Source of the DNA: Adenanthera pavonina
Taxonomy: Eukaryota; Streptophyta; Magnoliopsida; Fabales; Fabaceae
Direction: 5' to 3'
Assembly (NCBI GenBank): GCA_026686845.1
Contig: JAIVEN010000010.1
Span: forward strand, 38,414,001-38,478,000
Length of the DNA stretch: 64,000 bases
In this document: in pieces, positions 1 through 12,356 of the stretch
How positions within the stretch are numbered: the first letter of the stretch is position 1
Layout: each line of letters opens with the position of its first letter
Translations under genes and position numbers: made by a program
The notes under the pieces: generated by a model
What the model saw: the letters and a program-made list of their open reading frames with translations, nothing else
Told to the model about the DNA's origin: nothing
Database searches by the model: none

Positions 1-636
1 ACCAATCCCTCGGACATTCTAACGACGCCAAGTTGCCACATCTGGCAACCGTCCTTCACCTAGACAAATTGTGATCTTCTCTAATAAACTTTTGATCATA
101 TTCTTGAAATCCAACCTTTGGATCCCAGCATTATACTATAAACTTAATTCAATGAAGCCCTTAATGAACTTCAGTAGTGTGGTGAAGAGCTCAACTTGAT
201 TCTTTTGTTGTTTTTTGTTATATTAGAATCGATTCCTCTGAACCATTCCATTGTTATCATATTATTGACTAGACTCAAGCTCGCTATGGCCTATAACTCT
301 CAAATTGTTTTGTCAGGACCTTAAACTCCTAGTGATGATATGTATTAAGCTTGCTTAGGATGGTTCATACTCTAAGACTGTTGTCTTTTAATGAATTGCA
401 TTTTATTTTATTTGTGGATTTTTGGTTAGCTTACAAATGAGGAAATTTTGGTAAAGAACCTCAAAAATTTTACTTTCATTTGATTTAGAATTCAACTTAC
501 TGATTTCTTCTTAATTTCGAGGTTATTTTCATATCTCTAGCACGCTTGTACATTTTCGAGGTTATTTTTATCTCTCTAACATGCTTGCACATTTATGTTA
601 AGACGCTAGCATCTTGGCTTAAATTTTCTCCAAACA
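1..636. repeat. Left LTR (3' part) of the decayed element
   Basis: Aligns from base 1 with about base 7641 onward. Shared landmarks are 'gacattct' plus 'gcgcca' near the start, the 'ttttgatcat' block, 'ttaatgaattgcatttt' and the terminal 'ccaaaca'. The true LTR start lies left of the window. Confidence 0.75.
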
Positions 637-1983
637 AAGGGTGGCATGCTCGAGGGGACTCATGTGATGATCATGCCACCAAAAACCCGTCAAGTTTCTA
701 ACAAGGAGAGTTCTAATTTCCATGAACTCGACTATGGAACTGAGCTACCTATACCCGAAGTTCATGTCCAATAGATGGTGGAGAACTATGAGAAAGCCAA
801 CTCTCCTACCCTAGTACAACCCTCACATGTTAGAGAGCCCATGGTACAATGGTTCTAGAATTACTAGTCCTAAGACTAATTTAACAATCCTGAGGCTCGT
901 CAAAGCTATCGTAGTTGCTTTTTGCAAGGAACTTAGTCATAAAAATATCAACAATATAGAACTAGCTTGGAAAAGGTCTAAGTAAGGAAGGAAAGAACGC
1001 GAGAGCAGCTAGGCATCTTTTCACCACTTTCTATAAGAGAACCAGTGACGTTCTGAATAACATCACCGAGCTATCTTGAAGGATATAAAGGCTGCTTCAT
1101 ATGCTATGGAACAAAGGTTGTAATAGAGACTTTGTCAGCTGACTATCTCCAAAGCACTCAAGTTCGAAGCGCACAACCAATATATTAGGCCACTTTGAGA
1201 AAGAGAGCTAAGGGCCATCTTCTGAGGGATCACACAACCAATCATGGCTAGATTCCTCGATCGGAGAGCCTTATTATCCATATTCCCTTTGTAAAGACAC
1301 TCATCAACAAAGGGTTGGTTATTATGACTATTACGAAGCGAGAACTCATAGGTTCCACCATGCGCATGTAATTACCAGCCCTAAAACTAGTCCAATAACG
1401 TACATGCAAGCACATGACCTTGAACCCTTAAGCATGGGGTACAACCTTTTGACAAGGTTAAGACTAGAGTAGCCACAAGGATATCAAGGAGATCATTCCC
1501 CAATGGATGTAAATACCATTCATGAGGTGGTTTAGGAGCTATACAGGCCTGGCCTTTGCCAAGTAAGCTAGCATGATTTTCAAAAGCTATATCTAGATGC
1601 CATAGACCATGACAATCCCTACATGAGGGGTTATAGGGTCCCCAAGTTTACACCTTTTTTTTGGAGAGAATAGGTCATCAATGCTCGAGCATATTGCTTG
1701 GTTTACTATATAATGCAGTGAGCAGTGTAATTGTCCAAATTTCACACTACTTAAGTGAAGGCTTTTTTTTTTTTCTAAACTCTCTAACCGGTAAGCCTTC
1801 ACTTGGTATACTTTGCTGCCTAGGAACTCAATTCACAATTGACACAACATGCAGCAGATGTTCCATACTTAGTTCTTCTATGCTGAACAAAAGGTTTACA
1901 TGGCAAAGCTCTTAAGCATAACTCAAAAGAGTAGAGAACAAGCTCACATGTTTATCACCCAATTCTAGAAGATAAGGAGTCGA

Positions 1984-2640
1984 TGCCTGATCTAACTGCT
2001 AGAGTCAGAATATGTTGAAATGGCCCAGAGGGGATTGGAGCTTGAGCTAAGGGAAAAGTTCAAGAGAGTTGAGTTCTGGGAGTTCAATGAGCCACTATAT
2101 GAGGACGAACTGATGCAAAAGACAAACATGAGTTTGTGCTTTGGCAATCCTGATCACAATATAGCAGTAGTCGACGTTGCCAGCTCATGCTCTTCGACAT
2201 GCCTGTTACTAGAAAGGAAGGATCAAAGAGGTGTTAAAAAGCTAGGAGCCATCAGGGGGCCCATTTACACATTTGACATCTCCAAGATTAAGGAGATTTT
2301 CAACTTCTTGTTAAGGGAGAAATTTATCACCTCCCCTCCCCTAATACAAGATTTTGACCGAGAAAAAGATATGAGGTAAAGAATGTTGCAGATACCTCAA
2401 CTCATGGAGCCATCAACTAGAAATTATGGAGTATTTAGGAATACCATCTAAGAAAGAATTGATCAAGGATCCTCAAGTTCCTTATAGAGAAGAAAGAGGC
2501 TATGATGGTGGATGAGAACCTTTTCCCACAAGTTACCCATGTTAATAAGGTGTCATTGGACCTTAGGGTTGGGGTGCAAGTAGGAGGTATTCCATTGTAG
2601 GTCTGCCTCCCCTTGGACAAAAGATTATTTTACAAACAAA
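1984..2640 (+). pseudogene. gag C-terminal remnant of a Ty3/Gypsy element
   Basis: The open stretch 2020-2379 (119 codons) carries 'TFDISKIKEIFNFLLREKFI', which resembles the segment just before the zinc-knuckle-like 'YHN' region in the gag of many plant Ty3/Gypsy elements. Downstream the resemblance continues across stop codons: about 2380-2460 reads like the region that follows it (QLMEPSTRN.YGVFRNTI), then 'DENLFP' near 2510. No protease or reverse transcriptase follows in frame. This is a decayed internal part of the 1-8228 element. Family placement is by recalled resemblance, not a search. Confidence 0.5.
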
Positions 2641-2683
2641 ACACCAAATAAAAGCTATATACTTCTTAGGATCTAGTTTCAAT

Positions 2684-5600
2684 GTAACACCCTAAGGTTT
2701 AAGACCATAAAACGGTATCTAGGAGATAACTTTCTCTTAAATGAACCAACGCATAAATTAAAAACAACCAAAATGGGACACCAAGGGTGAGAAGTAAAGA
2801 GCAGAGACTTAGGAAATGGGATTAGACAAGACCAGAGGTTTTTGAACTGTGACGGGCTAACAAGAAAATGAAGGAAACAATTTTCCCTTTTGTCCTTGCG
2901 ACCTGGGAATGTGACGATGCGGGACTACCTACTGCTACCAAATGACAGCAAATTCTAGTTTTTGGGACAAGCTTTGAACATGCATAATTCTTTAACTAGA
3001 CCTCCGATTGGCGTGATTCCAATGCTCACAAATCATTCTACACATCCTCTAACTATAGATACCAACCTCACCTCAAAATTCCTTCATATGGAGAATTAGG
3101 ACACCCGTGACTAAAATGATCACTTTTTCACCAATACTAGCCACTAACACCTCTCAATTCCTAACCATTGACCTTTTAGTCATCCACCCTTTTCTAATAG
3201 GTCACAATTGTCATGAGAACATTATTCAAAGAGTAGCACCCCAAGAAAACCACTCTCTTAGATTTTAACCCCCTTGAACCTTAACCTGACCCTATCAGGT
3301 GACATACCATTTTTTCCATAAAATACACCAAAATTCCCAAATGATCTTGTACCTTACTCAAACTTATCAGAATACATGTGGCAACTACTGCCGTAGACCC
3401 CAAACTCTCATGAATAAAGAATAGGGTGTATGCCTAAAAACACATGATAACCACTAAGATTACAACTTCACGATGCACTACAACTTGTCTATGCATACTC
3501 TAACCTTAATCAACCTCAAAATCAAATGACATGAGACTAACAACAAAGTCTGAGTCTCAAAACAACCTAAGGAATGCATAGAACATCATCACACATGGCA
3601 TCCACTCATAAAACCATACTTGGCACTATACTATATATACATGTACATGTGTTTTTAGATAACACATACCATTTATGAGTACTCGAATATCCAATACCCG
3701 TTCAAGGGGAATCCTACCTCGATCAGTGTCTTGCTAAAGCTAAACATCCTCTCCTAAAAAGAGGTATTCACGAGGGGTGAGCAAATGTTCCAATAATCAG
3801 GGTTAACATATAAAATGAAAGATTTCCAATATAATAGATTACAAACATATTAACTTACTACAAGTCAAAATACTAGAAATTGATATATAACTACACACAT
3901 GCAATATGCATTATGTAGATGCTATACACATGATATACAAAGTCCACATCGATCATGGCAGGAATCATGAACTAGTCACCATCACAAGGTAACCTTAATG
4001 AGTAGCCTTCTTTCAACAACCAGTGATGACTGATTCCAGGCAACTACTAAGCTCACTACCACTAGTCATAACTCAGTCAAAGGTCATTCCACCAGTGAGT
4101 AGACCATGGTTTCCTTTCCCCTGAACCACCCAAATTGGTGATAATTTCGAGAAGGTATATCCCTAATCCACTGCCACCTAGCTCTTTCAGCCAATGGAAA
4201 AGGATTTAGTGGTAGGGATATATATATATATTAATCTTACCACTTAGACACGAGGCCTCACATGTTCCACGAGTGGATTGGTATATCACATGGGTCATCA
4301 TATCACAAGTCATCATCACCCAGCTAACAATGTCCCAATATGTATAATGTGGTGATGATGCCGAATGTTATGCTAACATGCCCTTATGCAATACACATAA
4401 TCAATTTATCATCAACATCATTATCACTATCATCATGCCAGTATAACTCTATCATGTTAGATATTTCATGGGGATGCATAATAGTAACAAATTCATCTTG
4501 ATCATATATATTTATATAGCCAGTTCCATGGTCATTATTATTAGCATTACTGTCATTAACCTCAATGTTACACACATCAATACAAAGAGTATAATATTCA
4601 TGTGTTAAATCCTTGTATTCCTATTCATATAATATATACACATGAATATAAAATCAATGATTTTCACCACCTTATCACATTTTTCAAAGAAAAGGAGTTT
4701 CAAGAAAACTTATGATTTTCTTCCATGATATAAATAGCATATCATGATATAAAAACCTTCAAACATATATAATAAATAATATTACTACCTGGTTACCTCA
4801 AATTGCCACATACATACAACATCTCGGTAGGACTAAAGATCATCAACTACAACATATTAGAGGAAATACAATCCACAACAATTAATTAACATTCAACAAG
4901 GCTCCAATAAAACTATTAGAATTTGCCCAAGATCACTTAGTGCCTCTAAGACCCAAATCCACCATACCACAATTTTGTCACTTACCAATGAATTCGCTGC
5001 TTCTAAACAATTTTTTGGAGTACAAAAACCTCATCTAAGGAAGCACACACTCTATAATATCACAGAACACCCAAATCAAAATATGGCTTAGACTTTGGTG
5101 ACTCATAATTTGATAACCCAAGTATAAATGTAACAATCGCATGATTCCAATACCACAACCATACATCTACAAGCTCCAAATATTAATTCCAAACTATAAT
5201 CAAGTCCATAATTTTGGACACTATCAAGAACCTTGAGATTAAAGGTTAGGGTTAGCATAAACAACCTCCCAACACATAAAAATCTACTACATGAAGTTTG
5301 AGGATATCAAAATATGCTTCAAAAACACATTCTTAACCCTTTTAATCGGTGGAACAACAATTTAAAACATAAACCAACTTGTACCCATGAAAACAAACCA
5401 AACCAAGCAAAAAAAAGGGAGGAGGAAGGATGAAAAACCACTTACCACACAAGATCTAAGCTTCCCAAATCCAGGAATTGAGTCCACAAGATGGAAAAGT
5501 TGAACCCTAACTAAGCTCCCTTGATCTCCCTCGTTTTCTCCTTCCTTCGTCAACTGGTTCACTTTCTAATTTAAGCAAGTTCGACGTGTGCTGCAACACA

Positions 5601-7500
5601 ACATAAGTTCATTGCGGTGTGAGTCCTTTCTAACTCGGTTAAATTTCAAAACTTCATCAGCTCTCGCCGTAGTGCCATTTGCTCAGGCCATGGCGTGAGT
5701 GGCCTCTGATCCTTTTTTACAAAATATTGATCCTTTTGGTCCTTCCTTCAATCTTGTTTCCTCCGATTTTGTATAATTCAAGTGATAACCTTTTTGTTAG
5801 TTCATACCAAGTCTGAAACAACATATTGAGGGTCATTACATTCAATGTTACAATATTCTTTTGCCACTACTAGATAGGAGTTGGGAAAAGTCAAGGCAAT
5901 CTTATAGGTACTATAGGATAGATAAGATAAGTCGACAATTATTATAGAAGTACTACCAATAATTGACAAGCTTGTCAAAATGAACACGCCTCAAAGCGTG
6001 ATCAATATTTGCTAAAGGGATAGAGGAAATAAAGCAACTAGGAGACCAAAACTGAAGGGTTGTCATGATAAGGTCAAGGTTCATGGGCATATTCAGTGTG
6101 CTTAGTTCTAATAGGTTGAATAAGCCTCATTCAACCCACAATCCTGAGAAATGGGGCTCCAGTTGATTTACCCAGTCACACCACTCTTTTGTAGACTTTG
6201 GACAATTCTTTTGGTAGCCATTGGTTTTGTCTAGGGAAAGTAGTATGGTTGACCCAATAGAAAGCAATTTTTAGCATCCATTAGAAAAGGAGGTTCAATG
6301 GAAATTGGATGAAGAGTTCCAGCATAAATGGCAAGGTATAGTCCATCTTGGGTGCTTACAGGTGAGAATCTATACTATAAGGGCCTAATATTAAAAGAAA
6401 AGTTGTTGAAAGAGAGATTGAAGTCTTGGGGACAAAGGTACAAAGCATTTTCCAAAATTGAATAAATAAGGGTAAACAAGATATTCTATTTGCTCCAATC
6501 CTCTGTGAAGTTGACTCAACTTCAAAGAAATCAGAGTGTTAAACCATTATACCAAAGCAATAGTAGATGTTGAAGGGTAATTCTAGAATACAAGCAAAAT
6601 CAGATGAAGTCAACAAGAATGCTCAATAGAGAAGTAATGGTGAGAGCAAAAGTAAAAGAAATAAGCAAACTTTACTGATACAGACCGTGGAACAGGAGAG
6701 CAATGCTTATTATTGGAAACTTATTCCCAAATGATGATGTCATAGCAAGAAAAAGCACAGTAAACTGCAAATAGTCAAAGTTAGTAAAATAGAAATAGAT
6801 ATGCAAACACCAAGAACAGACTTTGTGCAAAGGAGAGGCAGAAGCTTCGATCATCAAAGATGTGGGAGAGATTAAGAGTAATGGCAAAAATGGGGGTGTC
6901 ATGGAGAAACTTAGAAGCAAAGGAAGGTGATTGACGTTTCGTTTTCCCGAGGTAATGCTATCATATAATGAGTTTTCCGCTCATTCAAAGTGTACCAAAT
7001 GGGTAAGGACCTGGTCAGGAGAAATCAGACACATGGCAAGTGAATGGATTGCGAAAGATAGACTGACTACCCAATTCCTATAAAGGTTCTAGTGCGTTTG
7101 TGATAAGTGGATTTGCTCCCCTTACAAAGAAATTCTACAATATGTGGCACTAGGCGTCAAGACTAAAACGACATCACATTGGGTCCCGACCATCTTCTAT
7201 GCAGGGGCATTTGTTTGACCTGAAATTCATGGATTGGACCAACAACCATGAACTACCATGATGGGCCATGGAGCAGTAGGAGGCCTAAGATAGTGGATCT
7301 TTTTAAAGTAAGCATAAAGAAGTTTAAGTCTGAGTTGGGTCAAGCCCAATTGGCCAAGTGATTTAGAGTAGACTAATACGGAAACTCTTAGAGGGAAACA
7401 AAGGCGGAAGATTTGAAAGAGACAACAATTACAAAGAACATCGGATCTAGGTGAGATTTCTCTAAACCCAACATTGAAGGTTCTGGAGAACATGGAAGAC
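2684..7500. other. Non-coding interior of the decayed element; possible nested insertion
   Basis: No gene can be supported here. At 2684 the gag-like debris ends abruptly at 'tgtaacaccc', a common start for plant Gypsy LTRs, so a nested LTR or solo LTR may begin here. I could not find its other end or a target duplication. The stretch is AT-rich with low-complexity segments (for example a short 'ta' run near 4208-4222). Scattered open frames of 60-90 codons are not conserved anywhere else in the window. Confidence 0.35.
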
Positions 7501-7640
7501 AAGAGAATGGTTAAGGGTCCTAAACCTCCATATGGCCCTATCTTTCTAAAACCACCCCAAACTACCTATTGCCAAGATTGGCAACACCTCTCACAATCAA
7601 CTCAAACATGCCAAACGCTCTAAAACTAATCAACCAACTA

Positions 7641-8228
7641 ACCAATCTCTTAGACATTCTGACAGCGCCAAGTCACTATAACCAGTTGCCTATACAAATT
7701 TTGATATTCTTTGATCAACTTTTGATCATCTTCCCAAAGTCTAACCTTTGGATTGGATCATTCTACTATAACCCAATTCAATGAAGCCCTCGGCGAACTT
7801 CAACAGTGTGAAGAACTCAAACTTGAATCCCTTATTGTATTTTGTTACATTAGATTTGGTTCCTTTGAACCATTTGATTGTTATATATCATATTATTGAC
7901 TAAACTTAAGCTCGTTGTGGGCTGTAACTTTCAAACTATTCCGTCAGGACTTTAAACTCCCCCCATTGATATGGATCATACTTGCTTATGACGACTCATG
8001 CTCTGAGACCGTTGTCTTTTAATGAATTGCATTTTTATTTGATTTGTGGTTTTATGTTAGTCTACATCCGAGAAAATTATGGTAAAAGGCCCGAAGAGTT
8101 TTACATTCGTTTGGTTTAGAAGTCATTTTACTCACATGTTCTTAATTTTAAGGCTATTTTTATACCTTTGGCACGTTTGTGCGTATGTGTCAGGACACTG
8201 GCATCCTAGTAGGAATTTTCCCCAAACA
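7641..8228. repeat. Right LTR of the decayed element
   Basis: Direct repeat of 1-636, ending at 'cccaaaca'. The exact start is unclear (it could lie up to about 140 bp further left, because the matching part of the left copy is outside the window). The part from about 7868 on recurs a third time at 44036-44392. Confidence 0.7.
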
Positions 8229-8336
8229 GTGACAATTTCTCTTAGAATTCTGACACAGGGAGGTCATTTCTTTCCTAATAATTTACATACAGCCACCATA
8301 ACTATATATATCATATAGCTGAATGATATATAATAG

Positions 8337-9348
8337 CACTAGTAAAAAAATTCAAATTAGTGATGGAATAGTTGTGGCAGAATGAAATGAGTCACTAAAT
8401 TTTGATATTCATGACGGGTTACTAATGATCAGCAAAAATTGTCACAATTTTTTCAAAATTCATAAATTCAATGGCAGACATATATTCATCACTAATTTTT
8501 GTTATAAAAATTGTTAAATTTATGATAAATTAATGATAGACACTAGAAGTTGTCACTAAAATTTTAAATTAGTGACATGTTAGTGACAAACATTAAATTT
8601 GTCACTAATGTTAGTGACACATACGAACCTATCACTAATATTTGCCACAAAAAATTGTAAATATATGTGATAGATTAGTAATGAACATTGAAGCATGTTA
8701 ATTTTTTGTAAAAATTTCACATAATTATTGACGTACAACTTACTACCACTAAATGCTGTCACTAAAGTTATAATTAATGATAGATTAGTGATCACCAATA
8801 CATCCATCTAATATTAGTAACAAATTAGTGAAAGATTTTTTTATTATCAAAATTAATAAAAATTGTCTAAAAAGCATTTTAAAATAATACATATATAGAT
8901 TTTATTTTCTTTTGAAATAAAAATAAATAAAATTTCATTTTATACTAATGAGAAAATAAAAAATTAAATACAAATTTAATATTTGGGTCAACGAAATTGA
9001 AGTTATTAATTTAATCATGCAGTATTTGATATTGTATATAATATAAATATAGTGTGTTTGAATGTGTGTTTGTGTGTGTGTGTATGTGTATATATATATA
9101 TATATAAATTTGAGCATAATAACTGGATATTTCGTTCAGCTCAACTGGCTAAGCATGGAGTCAATCAATGAGTCTTTGAAGTCATAGGTTCGAAAGTTTC
9201 GATATTAAGAGAGCATAGAAGGACAATAAGTTCAATATGGGGGAGAATAATCATAACAAGCAAGTTACAAAGCTCAAAATAGTTTTTCTTTTAAAAAAAT
9301 TATTAGTGACAGATGTGTTCATAACTAATATCAATATTTCTATTAGTG
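8337..9348. mobile_element. Non-autonomous CACTA (En/Spm-type) element, copy A
   Basis: Begins 'CACTAGTAAAAAA' and ends with the inverted 'ATTAGTG'. It is flanked by 3-bp direct repeats 'tag' (8334-8336 and 9349-9351), the size expected for CACTA elements. The subterminal sequence is full of short 'attagtgac' / 'gtcactaat' motifs in both orientations, the usual subterminal repeat pattern. No transposase frame is visible, so it is non-autonomous. A paralogous intron at about 12040-12060 (gaatgatag then gagattttataactgg) looks like the unoccupied form of the site. A diverged copy lies at 44475-45486. Confidence 0.75.
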
Positions 9349-9510
9349 TAGGGAGATTTTTTAACTAGTTAATTTCTCTTGGGTTTTGGTAAAAGAAATT
9401 TTTCTTGGTTGGGTTCTGAGAAGTGTACTTTTCAGTGTGTAGATTTAAACATGCGGTCATATTATGATGTAGCTGAATTTCCTTGTTTGAAATGATTTCC
9501 ATATTTACAG

Positions 9511-12356
9511 TAGTCATTCGGCTTCCCTAGACGAAATTGCTGGTTCAAATTCATCATTTCAAGCAGTAGGTGACTAAATTCAGTACAAAAATATTCGTTT
9601 TTTCAATTTAATTTTCCAATCTTACGTTGATCGATGGTTTTGATTTCTTGCAGGAGCCCTCAAGCCAAGATATTGTTTCTTTAGTAAACAAGAAGATAGC
9701 ATTAATCGAAAACGGCTTGATGCAGAGTTATCCTAAGCCCAAATTCCTTTCACAATTCCTGACAGGGGAAAACCTAAGGTCCTGCTCTTAAACACCTTTC
9801 TCCTACACTGCTTATACACAATATTTTACATAGTCACGGTAATAATTAATTAGGAAAAATGACACTTTAAAACCAAAACTTTTAATTAATACTATTTTAG
9901 GATCAAAATATTTTAAAATAACAGAAAAAGACCATGGTCTTAAATTGATTAAAATTTTAAATAAAAATAACCTAAATGCCCTTAATAAAAAGTTTTACCC
10001 TCAACATCCATATTTTACTACCCGTCTTCCACGATTTAATACTGAATTTCCCCAATTTTACAATAAACATGTTATCTTAACGAAAGAATTTAATTGAGGA
10101 AGCTTAGTATAAAATTTGGGAAGTTGAGTGTCAAATTGTGGAATATAAGTGGTAAAAAGCGGAAGTTAAGTAAAAAATTAAGACTGATCAATTGAATTCT
10201 TTGGTAATCATAATATGTCCAATATAAAATCAGGGTTTTTCAGTATCAAATTGTGAAACATGAGTAGTAAAACATGAAAGTTGAGTGTAAAATTCTAATA
10301 GTTGAATTTTTTGGTGTATCCAATGTAAAACTGGGGTAGTTCAGTGTCAAATCATGGAATACGAGTAGTAAAAAGTAGATGTTGAATATAAAAATTTTTA
10401 ACAAGGGTATTTAGGTCATTTTCTATTTAAAATTTTGATCAATTTAAGACAATGGTCTCATTCTGTCATTTTGAAATATTTTGGTCCTAAAATGATATTA
10501 ATTAAAAATTTTGGTCCTAAAGTGTCATTTTTCCTTAATTAATTATAATTTTACATGTAAAAGTCTTCACCGAAATTTACACAATTTAAAATATACTAAT
10601 GCCGCTAAAAGGTGACATAGCTAGGAAATAAAGAAGTAAATCCTTGGATATCTTTCTGACTTTCTCGTCCATAATAGATATCTTTCTAACTTAATAAGAG
10701 AGAATGAGATAAAATTTGTACATGCATTATTAGTATGATAATTATATTTAGCCACTGATAGGCAATTACTTTAAAAATATATAGTATCTTATGTGATGCT
10801 TCTAAGTATACCATAATGATACTGTAAGAGAATAATGAATCTCACAAGGTCCATGTTAGGTTTGAGAAAGTTTTAGACATGGGAAAAACCACTAGCTCTT
10901 AATGTTTAGGAAAACATACATAAATAGATTTAATATTACTTTCGATTTAAAACTATAAGTTTGTGAGTTAATTAATTATATGAAACGTAAGATGTGTTGT
11001 TAAATTTTCACTCACATTTGATTCAAGTACAATAATTTCCACTTCTTATGATTTGTTAGATCAATTCATTCAATATAACCAAAAGAAGGAAATAAATAAG
11101 CATAGTCTTGTGCAGGAGGAGGATAAGACGAACTGTTGAGAAAAAGAGGATAACATCTCGATCGATCAATAAGGTAAGACCGAAATTAACTTCGCTCTTA
11201 GATTGAATGAAAGCACAGCTAGCTAGGTGCAACGAACAAAATAGGGAAGAAGAGGGGACTAGTTTAAGTTTGTCTTTTCGGGCTGTACGTATACGTATCA
11301 TTGCAATCATTTGATTGGTTTGATTCTCTCGTCTTATGTTAATGGTTTTGTTTTCTTGCAGAAAACCTCAAAACAAGATAACGTTACATTAGGAAACAAC
11401 ACGGCAGCAATCAAATATGGCTGGATGCCGAGTTCTGTAGGGACTAGGATTGAACTATGTAATCCATCTACCCGATCAGTGGAATCCCGAAGGTCCTACT
11501 CTTAAACACCTATCTCCGTCACTACTTATGCACAATATTTAGAGTGATGGCAATAATTAAATAGGGGAAATTATAATTAAGGACGAGATTAACCACAAAA
11601 AAAGGCTTGTAACTAATGAAAAGTGTTCAAAATTGTAAGATTGAGTAGTAAAAGTAGGAAAATAAATATTAAAAGATTAATTAACTGTCATTTGCATGAT
11701 AATTTAAAAGAAATAATGCCTCTAATTTGGTCTTGAATATTGTTTAACTATATTAGTGACACTAATCTAGTCTTGAATTTTTTTTAATATTTTGTATAAA
11801 TAATTAATAATGAATGCCCAAGGTCGGACACTAAATTGCCATTTTCCTTGACTATTTATGCACAATATTTAGAGTACGTAGTAATAAAAGTAAATCACAC
11901 CAAACTCCTTAAAAGATAATGATGCTACCAATATAATCTAATATTTTCTTAAAAAATATTAGTAATGCAGGGAGTTGATCATTTCTTTCAGAATAATTTC
12001 GCACTGCCATATATATATATATATATATATCATATAACTGAATGATAGTGGAGAGATTTTATAACTGGTTGACTTCCCTTGGGTTGGGTTCCTAGTAGTG
12101 TAGTTTCCAGATATGCAATAATTATTTCATATTATGATGCAGTCCTAGTTTCCTGTTGGAACTGACTTCCATATTTCAATACCTTGAGTATAGGGAGCAG
12201 CAGATGAAACATGAAGAGATAGAAGAGGTTTTGGATGAGTTAGCTTTGGCTAGCGTTGAGACAAGGCCGAGAGTTCGCAGATTCAATGAAATCCAAACCC
12301 GACCTATTGCCTCCCGTATGGTTTCTACTAAAGCAGGGAAAAGAATTCAGAAATAA
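9511..12356 (+). CDS. Module gene A, last five exons (5' part not visible)
   Basis: Exons inferred from splice sites, phase and paralogy: 9511-9565 (ends SSFQA), 9654-9778 (starts EPSSQD, ends ENLR), 11116-11173 (basic, starts RRRIRR), 11362-11492 (starts KTSKQD, ends VESR) and 12143-12356 (terminal, ends KRIQK and stop). Every junction is AG/GT and phases run 2/0, 0/2, 2/0, 0/2, 2/stop, so the exons join into one frame. The first exons should lie upstream, where the CACTA element and old LTR now sit. The first four exons belong to the same repeated families as the linker exons of the genes at 19.8 and 60.7 kb. The terminal exon is charged (EYREQQMKHEEIEE, then RPRVRRF) and probably helical. 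Product family not recognised. Function unknown. Confidence 0.55.
9852..10535. mobile_element. Mutator-like MITE with long terminal inverted repeats
   Basis: The ends are inverted copies: 'aggaaaaatgacacttta' at left and its complement at right, with similarity running inward well over 100 bp. The element is flanked by 9-bp direct repeats 'taattaatt' (9843-9851 and 10536-10544), the size typical of Mutator-like elements. The other arm of the duplication has one 'taattaatt' and no element (45982-45990), an empty site. The middle carries imperfect repeats of 'gagtagtaaaa' / 'agttgagtgtaaaa'. There is no coding capacity. It sits in the intron after the EPSSQD exon. Confidence 0.8.
12010..12035. 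repeat. (TA)n microsatellite
   Basis: A run of about 13 TA units in the intron before the terminal exon of module gene A. The paralogous intron at 57206-57229 has a similar but separately sized run. Confidence 0.9.

Larger units (their letters stand above)
1..8228. mobile_element. Decayed Ty3/Gypsy LTR retrotransposon, left end outside window
   Basis: Positions 1-636 and about 7641-8228 are direct repeats in the same orientation (both read through 'ttgtcttttaatgaattgca' and end near 'ccaaaca'), so they are the two LTRs of one element. The left LTR starts before the window. The LTRs differ by many substitutions and small indels, so the insertion is old. The inside has only broken coding debris. 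The element predates the segmental duplication, because a piece of its right LTR recurs at 44036-44392 in front of the second copy of the flanking block. Orientation is taken as plus from the gag remnant near 2 kb, which is inference. Confidence 0.75.

Noticed and set aside
2684..5852. Possible complete nested solo LTR starting 'tgtaacaccc'
   Set aside because: The start looks right, but no matching end and no target duplication could be found, so it is noted only as a possibility.
9051..9117. Short frame of alternating residues (60 codons, minus strand)
   Set aside because: Encoded by a TG/TA microsatellite; low complexity only.
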